DNA of 64,000 nt from Thermoactinomyces mirandus. GTDB taxonomy: Bacteria; Bacillota; Bacilli; Thermoactinomycetales; Thermoactinomycetaceae. The stretch lies in the NCBI RefSeq assembly GCF_013868055.1, contig NZ_JACEOL010000036.1:115943-179942 (forward strand), written 5' to 3'. Position 1 is the first letter of the stretch. Each line of letters starts with the position of its first letter. Of the stretch, positions 55,605 through 63,966 are shown piece by piece. The translations under genes were made by a program, and so were the position numbers. A model generated the notes under the pieces. That model saw only the letters and a program-made list of their open reading frames with translations. It made no database searches and was not told the origin of the DNA.

Positions 55605-57080
55605 ATGAAACAATATATTAAACGGCTTTTTTCAGATTCTGCCGCATTTGCAATTGCGACGATGGGGAACAAGGTGGTTGCGGCCATGCTTGGCCCCATC
55701 TACGTCGCTTTTTTGACCGGAGAAGGAGAAATCGCCGAATGGGGACTCACAAATACGATCACGCTGATCTTGACCTATTTGAGTATTTTGGGGACCGATA
55801 TGGCGATGGCTTTTTATTTTTATGATGCCAAAAACCTGACTGAAAGGCGCGTCTATTTTACGAACGCTGTCGTGTACAGTGCCGGAGCCTGTCTTGTTTT
55901 TACAATTTTTGCTTTCCTGTTCGGGGCTCCATTATCTGAATGGATTTATGACAGTCCGCGGAATTATGCCAACTTGTTACCCGTTGCATTTTTGGCAACT
56001 TTTGGAGCGGTGATCATTCAGCACATTCTGGGATATGCCAGGTATAACCGTCAGGTCTGGATGTTTAATATATTCAGCATGGCCTATGTGATTGGCTCCA
56101 ATCTGTTGAGTGTCATGTTTGTTGTTGTTTATGATATGCGTGTAATGGGGATATTTTATGGACAATTGATCGGCCAATTGACAGTTGCGCTGATTCTGAT
56201 TATTCTATTTCGCAAGGAATTTGTTTTTCGGTTTTCACGCAAACATCTGACTGATTTGATTCAATATGGGGCACCTTTATTGCCGACATTGTTGGCTTTT
56301 TGGGTTATGACTTCTGTATCCCGTCCCATTCTGTACCATATCGATTCCCTGCTCAGTGCCGATATTTTTGAAACTTGCGTACGGCTTGCAAGCATCATTG
56401 TTTTGGTAACCTCTCCATTTCAATTGGCATGGCGTCCGTTTTCCATGTCCATTAAGGAACGGGAAGACGCTCCGCAACTGTTCGGTTTGGTTGGGCGGGC
56501 CCTGCTTGTGGTCGGAACGCTCATTGTGATGATTCTGGCATTTTTCATGAAGCCTATCTACAATCTGTATATTATTGGACGGAATGACCAGTCGCTGGCA
56601 TCGGGGTATATTTATGTATGGGCATTATCCCTTGGAACATTGTTTAATGTATTGCATAATGTTTTCGGGGTCGGTTTGTTGATCAAGAAGAAGACCAAAG
56701 TGATTTCATACGGGTTTATGATAGCAGCGGTCATTTACCTGGCCGGAAATTTGCTCCTTGTACCTGTTTTCAGTATTTGGGGAACAGTGACAATGACCGT
56801 TTTGGCATACTTGTTTGTAATTGTCTGGGTCTATCTTAAAAATCAGAAAGTATATCCGATTGATTTCCGCTTTCGTTCAATCATGATGTATTTGGCTGTC
56901 TTTTTTATTGCAATGATTGGTGTAACCTGGGTGCAATGGCATGAGATTGACAGTGCCTGGATTTATTACCTGCTAGCTTTCGGAGTGACAACGGGATCAG
57001 TGTTCGCAACGGGACTGTTTTCCGTCTCTTCGCTGAATCGGATCAGTCACTTGTTACCCAAACCAGGAGGAAAAGGGTGA
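55605..57080 (+). CDS. Polysaccharide flippase (Wzx-type, MOP superfamily)
   Basis: A 491-residue membrane protein with about 12-14 helices and an N-terminal conserved patch (IATMGNKVVAAMLGPIYVAFLTG). It is expected to flip the lipid-linked repeat unit across the membrane. The gene sits between the sugar-synthesis set and the polymerase gene, which fits a Wzx role. GAGGTG lies upstream of the ATG. Sequence in this family varies widely, so the call rests on topology and context. Confidence 0.82.
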   Translation: MKQYIKRLFSDSAAFAIATMGNKVVAAMLGPIYVAFLTGEGEIAEWGLTNTITLILTYLSILGTDMAMAFYFYDAKNLTERRVYFTNAVVYSAGACLVFTIFAFLFGAPLSEWIYDSPRNYANLLPVAFLATFGAVIIQHILGYARYNRQVWMFNIFSMAYVIGSNLLSVMFVVVYDMRVMGIFYGQLIGQLTVALILIILFRKEFVFRFSRKHLTDLIQYGAPLLPTLLAFWVMTSVSRPILYHIDSLLSADIFETCVRLASIIVLVTSPFQLAWRPFSMSIKEREDAPQLFGLVGRALLVVGTLIVMILAFFMKPIYNLYIIGRNDQSLASGYIYVWALSLGTLFNVLHNVFGVGLLIKKKTKVISYGFMIAAVIYLAGNLLLVPVFSIWGTVTMTVLAYLFVIVWVYLKNQKVYPIDFRFRSIMMYLAVFFIAMIGVTWVQWHEIDSAWIYYLLAFGVTTGSVFATGLFSVSSLNRISHLLPKPGGKG

Positions 57081-57083
57081 GAG

Positions 57084-58493
57084 TTGGTGAGCGAACTGTT
57101 GTTTTCTAAGCAGAAGCGTTTGGATAATTTGTTTTACCTCATGATAGCTTTTGCTCTTTTGGGGCCCACTTTGGGCGTACCTATATCAGACAATTTTAAT
57201 TTGACTTTTTTTCGCGTTGCTTTTCTGTTGCTGGCAGCAGGAATAGCAATCCGGTTTGCTTCTGAAAAAAATCTGGAAACATTCCATATGTATCCTGTAC
57301 GGTGGTATGGCGCATTCTTTCTGTTCTGGTTTGCCTACGGAGTAATCGCCTTGTCGTGGTCAGCCAGCCTTTCCAAAGGTGTTGTTTACCTCTTCAAACT
57401 GGGAATGATGCTGCCTCTTGCACTTTCATTTCCATTTTTCCTGAAATCGGAAGAGAAATTTTGGAAAACACAGCGGCTCTTGTTTTGGGTTTTTTCCGGA
57501 ATCATCCTGTTTGCCGTCTTTGAATCAATTACCTTGATTCATTTGCCCAGTTCAAGCGTATTCGGCAATCTGTCGGCAACCGTTACCTCGTTTTTCCATA
57601 ACCAGAATGACCTGGCTACCTGTGTGACCCTGGGGCTTCCGTTCCTGGCCAGTTCCTTGTATATGTTAAAACTGGAGCGGAAACACAAATGGTTTATCTA
57701 TATCATCGGGATTCTGGCAATCTATACCCTCCTGGCAACCGGATCGCGCAGCAACACGTTTTTTGCCTTGCCATTGGCTTCATTGCCGCTGATCGTACTG
57801 CTTCCCAAAGTGGTGGACCGCAGCAAATTGACTGGGAAAAACATATTTAAAGGGATTATTGCCGTTTTGGTGGCTTTTATACTGGCCAATAGCCTGAGTA
57901 TGGTTTTCCTGAATGATGAAGCAAGAGAACAGGCAAAAGGAAAATTGTCGAGCACTTTTGGCTTTTTGATGGATATCCAGAAAGGTTCCTGGAACGTGAA
58001 TGAGGGAGATGATGAAATCATTGAAGGGGATACCGGTCAAAGTGCTACGGTACGCAAATACCTGATTTTAAACGGGCTTTATTTCCTTCATAAAAGCCAT
58101 TATATAGGCGTAGGCCCCGGAAATGTTGAAGTTTACATGGAAGACGCGCCCAAAGTAAACAAAATCAATATGCACAACTGGTGGGGCGAGGTTCTGGTCA
58201 ATTTTGGCATCATTATCTTTATCTTTTACATGTCCCTTTACTTTTGGATGCTTTGGCGGTTATGGAGGTTGCTTGACCTCAAAAAGTCCCCGCAGGTAAG
58301 TCCATTGATTCGTTGGGGTTCGTATGCAGCCCTGAGCTGTTTGACAGGTTATTTCTTTGGCGGAATGGCGCCGAGTACCGCAATCCATTATACCCCGATG
58401 TGGATCTGTTACGGGATCGGACTTGCCGTAATTGCAATCGGGGAAAATCAGAAAAAACAGCACTCTGCACTGAATGAAGAGACGGCTTCTTAG
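57084..58493 (+). CDS. O-antigen polymerase/ligase-like protein (Wzy type)
   Basis: A 469-residue membrane protein with about 11 helices. It has the O-antigen ligase domain: LATGSRSNTFFALPLASLPLIVLL, a long extracytoplasmic loop around residues 285-355, and INMHNWWGEVLVNFGIIIFIFY, the usual histidine-bearing motif. It should polymerise repeat units on the outer face. TTG 57084 or GTG 57087 is the start, four bases after the flippase stop with AGGAGG upstream. Confidence 0.82.
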   Translation: MVSELLFSKQKRLDNLFYLMIAFALLGPTLGVPISDNFNLTFFRVAFLLLAAGIAIRFASEKNLETFHMYPVRWYGAFFLFWFAYGVIALSWSASLSKGVVYLFKLGMMLPLALSFPFFLKSEEKFWKTQRLLFWVFSGIILFAVFESITLIHLPSSSVFGNLSATVTSFFHNQNDLATCVTLGLPFLASSLYMLKLERKHKWFIYIIGILAIYTLLATGSRSNTFFALPLASLPLIVLLPKVVDRSKLTGKNIFKGIIAVLVAFILANSLSMVFLNDEAREQAKGKLSSTFGFLMDIQKGSWNVNEGDDEIIEGDTGQSATVRKYLILNGLYFLHKSHYIGVGPGNVEVYMEDAPKVNKINMHNWWGEVLVNFGIIIFIFYMSLYFWMLWRLWRLLDLKKSPQVSPLIRWGSYAALSCLTGYFFGGMAPSTAIHYTPMWICYGIGLAVIAIGENQKKQHSALNEETAS

Positions 58494-58517
58494 GGAGTGT
58501 GAGGAAAGGAGAAGCTG

Positions 58518-59627
58518 GTGGTGTCTGCAAAAGTAATGATTTTCAGTTCCGTTCACCCTTATGATGATTCGCGGATTTTTCACAAACAAGCTAAATCATT
58601 GGCCAGGAATGGATATCGGGTTGAACTCCATGCCATTGCCGACTTTGATGAAAAAGTGGAAGATGGTGTAAAAATTGTTGGTGTCCGGCGTGTAAACAAG
58701 AAATGGAAGCGACTGAAGATTGGTTGGGAACTTTATCGGCGTGCCTTAAGGAGTGGTGCCGATCTCTTTCATTTTCACGATCCGGAATTGTTGCCATGGG
58801 GAGTACTGCTGGCGTGGCGAACTGGTTGTCCGGTCATCTATGATTCACATGAGGATTTACCCAAGCAGATTCAGACAAAACCATGGATTCCCGGGAAACT
58901 CAGGTGTCCATTATCCAGGTTTGTGCAAGTGGTGGAAAAGGGTTTGGCACGCCGCTTGGCGGCTGTAATTACAGCGACGGAATCGATTCGGAATCAGTTC
59001 AAAAAAGTGAAGAGAGTGAAGGTCATCAAAAATTATCCTTTGTCCATGCCTGAGATTGACAGGAAAGATGATGGAATTACCCGGATTTTGTACGTGGGAG
59101 GCGTTTCCTATTTACGCGGTTATCGGGAAATGATTGAAATGATGGATTATCTGCCGGAAGCCTTGCAGGCAGAACTCCACATAATTGGTCCCTTGCAGCA
59201 TATAGCACCTGAAGACCAAAACCGGACCGAACTGGAACAGAAACGAATCTGTCTGCATGGACGCATTCCTTTTGCCGAAGTGCAGAAATGGCTGGCAAAA
59301 GGGAAAGTGGGCCTGGTTTGTCTCCATCCAATTGAGAATTACCGTGAGTCGCTGCCCATTAAAATGTTTGAATACATGGCGGCCGGTTTGCCTATGGTGG
59401 TTACCGATTTCCCTCTTTGGAAGGAAATTGTCGAATCGAGCAACTGCGGTTTGGTGGCCGATGCTCTGAATCCGAAAGATATGGCACAAAAAGTGGAGCA
59501 AATCCTGAGTGATGAAAATCTGCGGAGAAAAATGGGCGCAGATGCGAGAAAAGCCCATGAGGAACGTTATAACTGGCATGTTGAGGAGAAAAAATTGCTC
59601 TCATTGTATAAGGAATTACTGGACTGA
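58518..59627 (+). CDS. Glycosyltransferase family 4 protein
   Basis: A 369-residue GT-B enzyme. It shows LFHFHDPELLPWGVLLAWRTGCPVIYDSHEDLPKQI near residues 76-110, ILYVGGVSYLRGY, and the LPIKMFEYMAAGLPMV donor-site motif. AAAGGAGA lies before the tandem GTG codons at 58518 and 58521. It ends the plus-strand run of the polysaccharide operon, followed by a terminator. Sugar and linkage are unknown. Confidence 0.83.
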   Translation: MVSAKVMIFSSVHPYDDSRIFHKQAKSLARNGYRVELHAIADFDEKVEDGVKIVGVRRVNKKWKRLKIGWELYRRALRSGADLFHFHDPELLPWGVLLAWRTGCPVIYDSHEDLPKQIQTKPWIPGKLRCPLSRFVQVVEKGLARRLAAVITATESIRNQFKKVKRVKVIKNYPLSMPEIDRKDDGITRILYVGGVSYLRGYREMIEMMDYLPEALQAELHIIGPLQHIAPEDQNRTELEQKRICLHGRIPFAEVQKWLAKGKVGLVCLHPIENYRESLPIKMFEYMAAGLPMVVTDFPLWKEIVESSNCGLVADALNPKDMAQKVEQILSDENLRRKMGADARKAHEERYNWHVEEKKLLSLYKELLD

Positions 59628-59631
59628 TCGA

Positions 59632-59677
59632 AGAACCCTAAACCATATATGGCTCATGGCTTAGGGCTCTTTTTTTA
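59632..59677. terminator. Bidirectional terminator between the convergent GT and LCP genes
   Basis: AGAACCCTAAACCAT (59632-59646) pairs with ATGGCTTAGGGCTCT (59656-59670), 15 positions with G-U pairs, followed by TTTTTTTATTT. The A-rich other flank is shorter, so it is strongest on the plus strand. Confidence 0.85.
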
Positions 59678-60592
59678 TTTGAGTGATTGACCGGGTGATT
59701 GGTAATCCAGCTGATCGGCAAGAATGCTTCGCACGCGCGCAACTTCTTCCGGAGATATCCTGAAATAGTAAACGCCGCCAATTCTTGCGTCTTTCCCTTT
59801 AAAGCTGACTGTTTCGATGTTTTTGCGCGGCAGGTTGGAATATGCATTTTGCAGCTGTAACAGCTGGAACGGGGCGATATCGGTTTTCACATTGTTACCC
59901 AGTTCATCCATGACATCATCCAGCTTGGTAAGGGTTGTCCAGTCGGTTCCCTTGCGGATGATGGCCCGAATCACTTCCTGCTGCCGTTTGATCCGGCCAA
60001 AATCGCCAGTCGGATCTTCCTTTCTCATACGGGCAAATGCAAGGGTCTGATCGCCGTCTAGATGCATGTGCCCTTTTTCAAAAGTGTACCCTCCATAGGA
60101 GAAGTCAAATGGAATCTCGACATCGATCCCGTCCAGCTCATCAACAATTTTTTTGAGGCCCTGCATATTGATCTGTATATATCCATCAATGGGCAGATCC
60201 AGAAAATGCTCCACCGTTTTGCGTGTCAAATCGACACCGCCATAGGCATAACTGTGGTTAATCTTGTCTTTTCCTTCTCTGCCGGGAATTTGAACGCGTG
60301 TGTCGCGCGGAATATTGGTTAACACAACATCCTGTTCGTGTGGATTAATGGCGGCAATCATGATGGTATCTGAACGCCCCCGGTCTCCTTCACGTTCATC
60401 CACCCCCAACAACAGAATGGCAACCGGGTCTTTGTGAATTGTTACAGCGGTATCCCGCTTGTCTGATTTTGTTTGGGTTGGAGGGACATAAGACCGGTTT
60501 GCTGCTGACCAGATTTGATATCCGAAATAGACAACTGCTAAAACCAGAATCAGGATCGAAAATGATAACAAACGCAGGATCCATTTTTTCAT
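59675..60592 (-). CDS. LytR-CpsA-Psr (LCP) family transferase
   Basis: Attaches lipid-linked glycopolymers, such as teichoic acid or capsule, to peptidoglycan. The 305-residue protein has a membrane helix near the N-terminus (about residues 7-27) and the LCP domain: ILLLGVDEREGDRGRSDTIMIAAI, VLTNIPRDTRVQIPG, and LAFARMRKEDPTGDFGRIKRQQEVI, with the conserved Arg and Asp residues. It lies on the opposite strand beside the polysaccharide genes, which makes it the likely ligase for their product. Confidence 0.92.
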   Translation of the reverse strand: MKKWILRLLSFSILILVLAVVYFGYQIWSAANRSYVPPTQTKSDKRDTAVTIHKDPVAILLLGVDEREGDRGRSDTIMIAAINPHEQDVVLTNIPRDTRVQIPGREGKDKINHSYAYGGVDLTRKTVEHFLDLPIDGYIQINMQGLKKIVDELDGIDVEIPFDFSYGGYTFEKGHMHLDGDQTLAFARMRKEDPTGDFGRIKRQQEVIRAIIRKGTDWTTLTKLDDVMDELGNNVKTDIAPFQLLQLQNAYSNLPRKNIETVSFKGKDARIGGVYYFRISPEEVARVRSILADQLDYQSPGQSLK

Positions 60593-60957
60593 TTTCTGAA
60601 ACCCTCACAGATGTTTTTAATTTTATTTATTATATTATTTTTCATTATAATACGCAATTGCACTCCAGGTTATCCCAATTATTGGTATGATTCCACGATT
60701 TTCTGTTTTCCATGAAAACGGGATGCGATTCCAAAGTTAATAACAGTTCCCGAAAAAGACCGGGTTGTTTAAAGAATTTTTGCCAAATCATAATAAAATT
60801 ATATAAATATAATTTGTTTTTAACAGGGATTTGGCGATAAATTGTTGACATACCGTTCACGACTAATCTCTTTGCTTTGCCCTGTTGTAATTGGTAAGAT
60901 AAACAGGAATGTATAACCCGTGCAAACCTGAGAATTCTCGAGAGAGGAGTCTGTTCA
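60593..60957. other. Divergent intergenic region between the LCP and epimerase genes
   Basis: Must contain both divergent promoters. For the epimerase, TTGCTT (60872-60877) and TAAGAT (60895-60900) at 17-base spacing is the best pair (separate entry). A TTGACA at 60845-60850 lacks a -10 at normal distance. The middle is A/T-rich; no gene with a ribosome site is seen. Confidence 0.55.
60872..60900 (+). promoter_or_regulatory. Candidate sigma-A promoter of the sugar epimerase gene
   Basis: TTGCTT (60872-60877), a 17-base spacer and TAAGAT (60895-60900), 57 bases before the start codon. Confidence 0.5.
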
Positions 60958-61896
60958 ATGAAAATAATCGTAACAGGTGGGGCTGGCTTTATTGGTTCCC
61001 ATATTGTAGACCTGCTGGCAGAACGGGGAGACCAGGTGGTTGTAATCGACAATCTCTCATCAGGAAAAAAAGAACAGGTTCATCCTGATGCCAGACTGGT
61101 TCAAATGGATATCACTGATCCCGGACTGGTTGATTTATTTGAAAAGGAAAAGCCGGAAGCGCTCATTCACCAGGCTGCCCAAATTCATGTGAATACCTCT
61201 GTGGAAAATCCGATTCTGGATGCAAACATCAATATTGTGGGCTCGGTCAATATCCTGGAAGCTTGCCGCAAAACCGGCGTCAGGAAAATTGTTTATGCTT
61301 CATCGGCAGCGGTGTACGGAAATCCTGATTATCTCCCGCTTGATGAGAAGCATCCGGTCGCTCCGCTTTCCGGATACGGAATTTCAAAGCATACGGTGGA
61401 ACATTATCTGGAAGTTTACTCCCGTTTATATGGGTTGAACTATACGGTCCTTCGTTATGCCAATGTATACGGACTGCGGCAGGACCCGCGAGGTGAAGGA
61501 GGGGTAGTTTCCATTTTGGTGGACAAATACCTCAATCGCGAACCGTTTACCGTATTTGGAGATGGAGAACAGACCCGGGACTACATTTATGTTGAAGATG
61601 TGGCAAAAGCCAATTTGGCTGCGCTCACGGCGGGGGACGGGGAAATACTGAATATTGGTACCGGAGTCCGGACTTCGCTCAATCAGGTATTGGAGTTGTT
61701 TGATGAAATCGCTTCTTACCAGAATAATAAATTGACGGGACCCGACCGGCCTGGAGATATCAAACACAGTTATTTTGACAATCAGAAAGCCTGTTCAACC
61801 TTGAACTGGCAGCCAGAATACACTTTGAAGGAAGGGCTCAGCAAAACCTACGAATATTATCAGAACAAATATCGTAAAATAGACAAAAAAATGTAG
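60958..61896 (+). CDS. NAD-dependent nucleotide-sugar 4-epimerase family protein
   Basis: Short-chain dehydrogenase of the UDP-glucose/UDP-GlcNAc 4-epimerase group, 312 residues. TGGAGFIGSH (6-15) binds NAD, the catalytic pair is Tyr140 and Lys144 in SGYGISK, and SSAAVYG precedes it. It should supply another nucleotide sugar for the polysaccharide. GAGAGGAG lies upstream of the ATG. The exact substrate (glucose or N-acetyl form) cannot be read from these motifs. Confidence 0.87.
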   Translation: MKIIVTGGAGFIGSHIVDLLAERGDQVVVIDNLSSGKKEQVHPDARLVQMDITDPGLVDLFEKEKPEALIHQAAQIHVNTSVENPILDANINIVGSVNILEACRKTGVRKIVYASSAAVYGNPDYLPLDEKHPVAPLSGYGISKHTVEHYLEVYSRLYGLNYTVLRYANVYGLRQDPRGEGGVVSILVDKYLNREPFTVFGDGEQTRDYIYVEDVAKANLAALTAGDGEILNIGTGVRTSLNQVLELFDEIASYQNNKLTGPDRPGDIKHSYFDNQKACSTLNWQPEYTLKEGLSKTYEYYQNKYRKIDKKM

Positions 61897-61900
61897 AAAA

Positions 61901-61970
61901 TAAGCCCAGGCATGCAATGACAATGTGTTTTTGCCCACAGAATCCAGGCCGGGTTTGCTTTTTTAACAAA
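61901..61970 (+). terminator. Possible terminator after the epimerase gene
   Basis: An imperfect pairing of AAGCCCAGGC (61903-61912) with GCCGGGTTT near 61947-61956, followed by GCTTTTTTAAC. The loop is long, so confidence is low. Confidence 0.35.
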
Positions 61971-62003
61971 ATACCTATTGTCATCCAGCTGTTTCTAAAG
62001 TAT

Positions 62004-62023
62004 ACTGGTTTACAGTAACCAGT
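62004..62023. promoter_or_regulatory. Inverted repeat upstream of the phosphoglycosyltransferase gene
   Basis: ACTGGTT (62004-62010) and AACCAGT (62017-62023) flank TACAGT; perfect 7-bp arms. It lies 102 bases before the start and looks like an operator. Confidence 0.4.
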
Positions 62024-62124
62024 TTGAAACATTAATGTAATGTTACTGTTATTTTTGTAAACTTAATTGAACTTACACATGCGCAAAATGGATTCTGATT
62101 ATACACAGCAGGAGTGGATAGCGG

Positions 62125-62760
62125 ATGCGTTCCAAATTAACCTACGAGAGCAGCTCGGGCGTTTTGTCTGGACGGACTTATTCCTTTTATCCGTTTTTCA
62201 AGCGGAGTTTTGAAATTGTTTTTTCCATTGCGTTACTGCTCTTTACCCTGCCTGTACTCGTTCTTACCATGATCGCAATCAAACTGGAATCCCCTGGATC
62301 CGTTTTTTATAAACAGGAACGAGTAGGCCTGAATGGGAAAAAATTTAATATCATCAAGTTGCGTTCGATGCGTTCAGATGCCGAGAAAAATGGACCCCAA
62401 TGGGCTTCAAGAAATGACCCGCGTGTCACTCGAGTAGGTAAATTTATCCGGAAAACGCGGATTGATGAGCTGCCACAATTGATCAATATTTTGCGGGGTG
62501 ACATGAGTTTGATTGGCCCTCGGCCGGAACGTCCTGTCTTTACAGAGCAATTTGATAAGGAGATCCCCGGTTTCAAAAAACGTCTGCTGGTCAAACCAGG
62601 ACTTACGGGCTGGGCTCAGGTCAATGGTGGTTATGAAGCAACACCTGCTGAAAAGTTTGAGATGGATATGTATTATATCCAAAATCAGTCGTTTAAAATT
62701 GACATGCAAATATTGCTTCGTACGGTTTGGGTAGTTGTATCTGGAAACGGAGCTCGTTAA
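62125..62760 (+). CDS. Initiating sugar-phosphate transferase (monotopic phosphoglycosyltransferase)
   Basis: Transfers a sugar phosphate from its UDP donor to undecaprenyl phosphate, starting each repeat unit. The 211-residue protein has one re-entrant hydrophobic helix (about 29-52) with the KLESPGSVFYKQERVGLNGKKFNIIKLRSMR segment, the DELPQLINILRGDMSLIGPRPERPVF signature and a GLTGWAQVNG stretch. It lacks the N-terminal four-helix domain of WbaP/WcaJ. AGGAG precedes the ATG. It has its own promoter region apart from the main operon. Confidence 0.92.
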   Translation: MRSKLTYESSSGVLSGRTYSFYPFFKRSFEIVFSIALLLFTLPVLVLTMIAIKLESPGSVFYKQERVGLNGKKFNIIKLRSMRSDAEKNGPQWASRNDPRVTRVGKFIRKTRIDELPQLINILRGDMSLIGPRPERPVFTEQFDKEIPGFKKRLLVKPGLTGWAQVNGGYEATPAEKFEMDMYYIQNQSFKIDMQILLRTVWVVVSGNGAR

Positions 62761-62770
62761 AAATAAAATG

Positions 62771-62797
62771 GATGCCATTTGAATTATGGCATCTCTT
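62771..62797 (+). terminator. Terminator after the phosphoglycosyltransferase gene
   Basis: GATGCCAT (62771-62778) and ATGGCATC (62786-62793) with a 7-base loop, followed by TCTTATTT. Confidence 0.75.
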
Positions 62798-62873
62798 ATT
62801 TATGGAAAGCGTCAATTGTCGTCGGACTCACGCATTTATTCATCATTCAGGTGCGCTGATGTTACCGGCAAAA

Positions 62874-62984
62874 TTAAAAAATGATTCTCAGGCAAAGATA
62901 CAATAAGAACCATAACGGCACGCTTAAACAAGAAGCATTAATTACACCAATCCAAAAAGACTTGCCTGCTACCATGTACTCCAT
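62874..62984 (-). CDS. 36-residue membrane miniprotein B (paralogue of 49721-49852)
   Basis: Starts at ATG 62984 with the strong site GGAGGTG 6 bases upstream and a minus-strand TATAAT at 63018-63023. The product begins MEYMVAGKS, then W-IGVINA, S-VP-LW, Y and LRII before a terminal Phe and stop. The spacing of W, IG, INA, S-P-W, Y and LRII matches the 43-residue product at 49721-49852, so these are two members of one small family. One transmembrane segment with a basic C-terminal side is expected. No known family is recognised. Confidence 0.6.
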   Translation of the reverse strand: MEYMVAGKSFWIGVINASCLSVPLWFLLYLCLRIIF

Positions 62985-63017
62985 GTTGCGCACCTCCAGA
63001 ACGTTTATTGTACTTTT

Positions 63018-63023
63018 ATTATA
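63018..63023 (-). promoter_or_regulatory. -10 element of miniprotein B
   Basis: TATAAT on the minus strand at 63023-63018, 34 bases before the ATG. No good -35 was found. Confidence 0.4.
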
Positions 63024-63135
63024 CGCCATTCGTTCCCGGGATAGTTGGAAGTAGCCGCTTTGTTAACGAAATGTAAACTCGGAGTAACAGTTGATACGAT
63101 AGTGCAAACAGACCCCATCATCCCCTTCATCAGAC

Positions 63136-63165
63136 AAAAAAGAGCGGGATCATGGGATCTTTTTT
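63136..63165. terminator. Terminator-like hairpin beside the YigZ gene
   Basis: AAAAAAGA and TCTTTTTT flank a GATC/GATC-containing centre just after the minus-strand YigZ stop. It has a T-run in both directions but a weak core. Confidence 0.4.
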
Positions 63166-63799
63166 ATGTTTCAACAGGAAGTTGCTTGAATTCCTGTTTT
63201 CCGAGACTTATTTCAGTTTGTCCGTTAGTCCGGTTTTTTGCTTGCTGGATAAAGTGTTCTTCCTGTCCAACCGGAAGCCATACAGCCCAGGTGACTACAT
63301 CCGAAAATTTCGGAGGCTCAAGCAGGCAGTTCCCGCGGTTAAACTCATACTCCATTTTTCCCATAAAACTGTAATCAAAAGTGAAAATGATCTGCTGATG
63401 CAATTGGCATTTGATGATTCCGGCTGCTTCGATCGCTCTTGAAGCCCCGTGGCTGTATGCCCGTACCAGCCCGCCAGCTCCCAGTTTTATGCCGCCAAAA
63501 TAACGGGTGATGACAATGGCTGTCTGCTGCAATTGTTTGGCCTGGATCACTTCCAGAATCGGACGTCCTGCTGTACCGGCCGGTTCTCCGTCATCAGAGA
63601 ACTTCTGGATGTTTTCCGAAACCAGATAAGCATAGCAGTTATGAGTGGCGTCCCAATGCTGCTTGCTGACGGCATGGATAAATTGTTGCGCTTCTTTTTC
63701 CGAAGTGACATGTTTTGCCCTGCAGATAAATCGTGATTTCTGAATCGTGATTTCTGTTTCTCCCTGAGAGCCAATGGTTAAATACTGTTCTTGTGTCAT
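63164..63799 (-). CDS. yvyE: YigZ/IMPACT family protein
   Basis: A 211-residue protein of the UPF0029/IMPACT family (E. coli YigZ, B. subtilis YvyE). It has KSRFICRA, THNCYAYL, the FSDDGEPAGTAGRPIL signature (about residues 67-82), VITRYFGGIKLGAGGLVRAYS and a C-terminal ferredoxin-like domain. Function is uncertain; eukaryotic IMPACT modulates translation stress signalling. GAAGGTGAAGCGAG precedes the ATG. In B. subtilis yvyE also lies by cell-envelope genes. Confidence 0.93.
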   Translation of the reverse strand: MTQEQYLTIGSQGETEITIQKSRFICRAKHVTSEKEAQQFIHAVSKQHWDATHNCYAYLVSENIQKFSDDGEPAGTAGRPILEVIQAKQLQQTAIVITRYFGGIKLGAGGLVRAYSHGASRAIEAAGIIKCQLHQQIIFTFDYSFMGKMEYEFNRGNCLLEPPKFSDVVTWAVWLPVGQEEHFIQQAKNRTNGQTEISLGKQEFKQLPVET

Positions 63800-63889
63800 C
63801 TCGCTTCACCTTCTTCTCTCTATCTTAATGAAAATAAGGCGGAAAGACCAGAATAAGTACAAATGTATTGAATAAAATAAAAGTGACGA

Positions 63890-63924
63890 GGCTGTTGACA
63901 AAAGAAGGTCAACAGCCTTTTTTT
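63890..63924 (+). terminator. Strong plus-strand terminator with no plus-strand gene before it
   Basis: GGCTGTTGAC (63890-63899) pairs perfectly with GTCAACAGCC (63908-63917), 10 bp, loop 8, followed by seven T. The nearest upstream plus-strand gene ends at 62760. Confidence 0.85.
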
Positions 63925-63966
63925 GTTGAATTGAAACAAAAAAGCATTCCGAAGGAAGGTTTCACT

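Noticed and set aside
60845..60869. TTGACA at 60845 with TAATCT at 60864 considered as the epimerase promoter.
   Set aside because: The spacer is only 13 bases; a pair with 17-base spacing lies just downstream.
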